DNA from: Muribaculaceae bacterium
GTDB taxonomy: Bacteria > Bacteroidota > Bacteroidia > Bacteroidales > Muribaculaceae
Direction: 5' to 3'
DNA: 53,007 bases
Assembly (NCBI GenBank): GCA_016292745.1
Contig: JAEDFO010000010.1
Span: forward strand, 1 to 53,007
Positions 53,005-53,007 of the stretch are shown here, piece after piece; the first letter of the stretch is position 1, and each line of letters starts with the position of its first letter. The notes under the pieces were generated by a model, which did no database searches, was not told the origin of the DNA, and was given only the letters and a program-made list of their open reading frames with translations. A program made the translations under genes and the position numbers.

Positions 53005-53007
53005 AGG

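Noticed and set aside
1..53007. tRNA, rRNA, CRISPR arrays, insertion sequences, prophage
   Set aside because: No cloverleaf-like sequence, regular spaced repeats, transposase or phage structural genes were seen; a tRNA scan would settle small RNAs I could miss.

Overview
The window looks like a chromosomal segment of a gut Bacteroidota, order Bacteroidales (a Muribaculaceae-, Bacteroides- or Prevotella-like organism; the genus cannot be fixed by reading). Evidence: two SusC/SusD pairs, a hybrid two-component regulator (HTCS) of the polysaccharide-utilisation type, SPII lipoproteins without strong Shine-Dalgarno sites, and repeated matches to the Bacteroidota promoter pattern (TTTG-like, 19-20 bp, TAnnTTTG). 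I found no rRNA, tRNA, CRISPR array, intact insertion sequence or prophage. Almost every gene on the - strand lies in a tight co-directional operon.

Region by region. (1) 1-3607, - strand: a fimbria-type surface locus. It encodes an OmpA-like/DUF3575 outer-membrane protein, a FimB/Mfa2-like lipoprotein and a DUF6562 fimbrillin-like lipoprotein cut by the window edge, with a good promoter upstream. (2) 3608-3964: a gap holding a gene fragment and the rhamnose-operon terminator. (3) 3965-11844, - strand: an L-rhamnose operon in the order GH106 alpha-L-rhamnosidase, rhamnulokinase, rhamnose isomerase, rhamnose/H+ symporter, rhamnulose-1-phosphate aldolase. A GH78 rhamnosidase-like gene diverges from it. 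Between the two lies what looks like the decayed 5' end of an HTCS regulator. (4) 14533-22227: a peptidase-like lipoprotein, a 12-rung DUF2807 beta-solenoid protein, the speA-truA-acyltransferase operon, a short membrane protein and miaB. (5) 22302-31357: an MFS transporter, an orphan SusC/SusD pair without enzymes or regulator, an orphan Wza-type export lipoprotein, a short-chain dehydrogenase and ychF. (6) 31517-36346: a secreted tailspike-like beta-helix protein, then the overlapping operon mtaB-lpxL-GT2. (7) 36566-53004, - strand: an apparently complete pectic beta-1,4-galactan utilisation locus. In transcription order it holds HTCS, a GH147-like clan GH-A enzyme, SusC, SusD, a SusE-like surface glycan-binding protein, GH53 endo-galactanase and GH2 beta-galactosidase.

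How the genes fit together. The galactan locus and the rhamnose operon both point to rhamnogalacturonan-I-type pectin. The surface GH53 endo-enzyme and the SusCD/SGBP complex would capture and import galactan oligosaccharides, which GH147-like and GH2 enzymes would reduce to galactose. GH78 and GH106 would free rhamnose, which RhaT imports and RhaA, RhaB and RhaD convert to DHAP and lactaldehyde. The least explained items are the HTCS stub beside the rhamnose operon, the coding-like fragment at 3761-3901, the orphan SusCD pair, the secreted beta-helix protein and the triple GGACA element upstream of the galactan operon.
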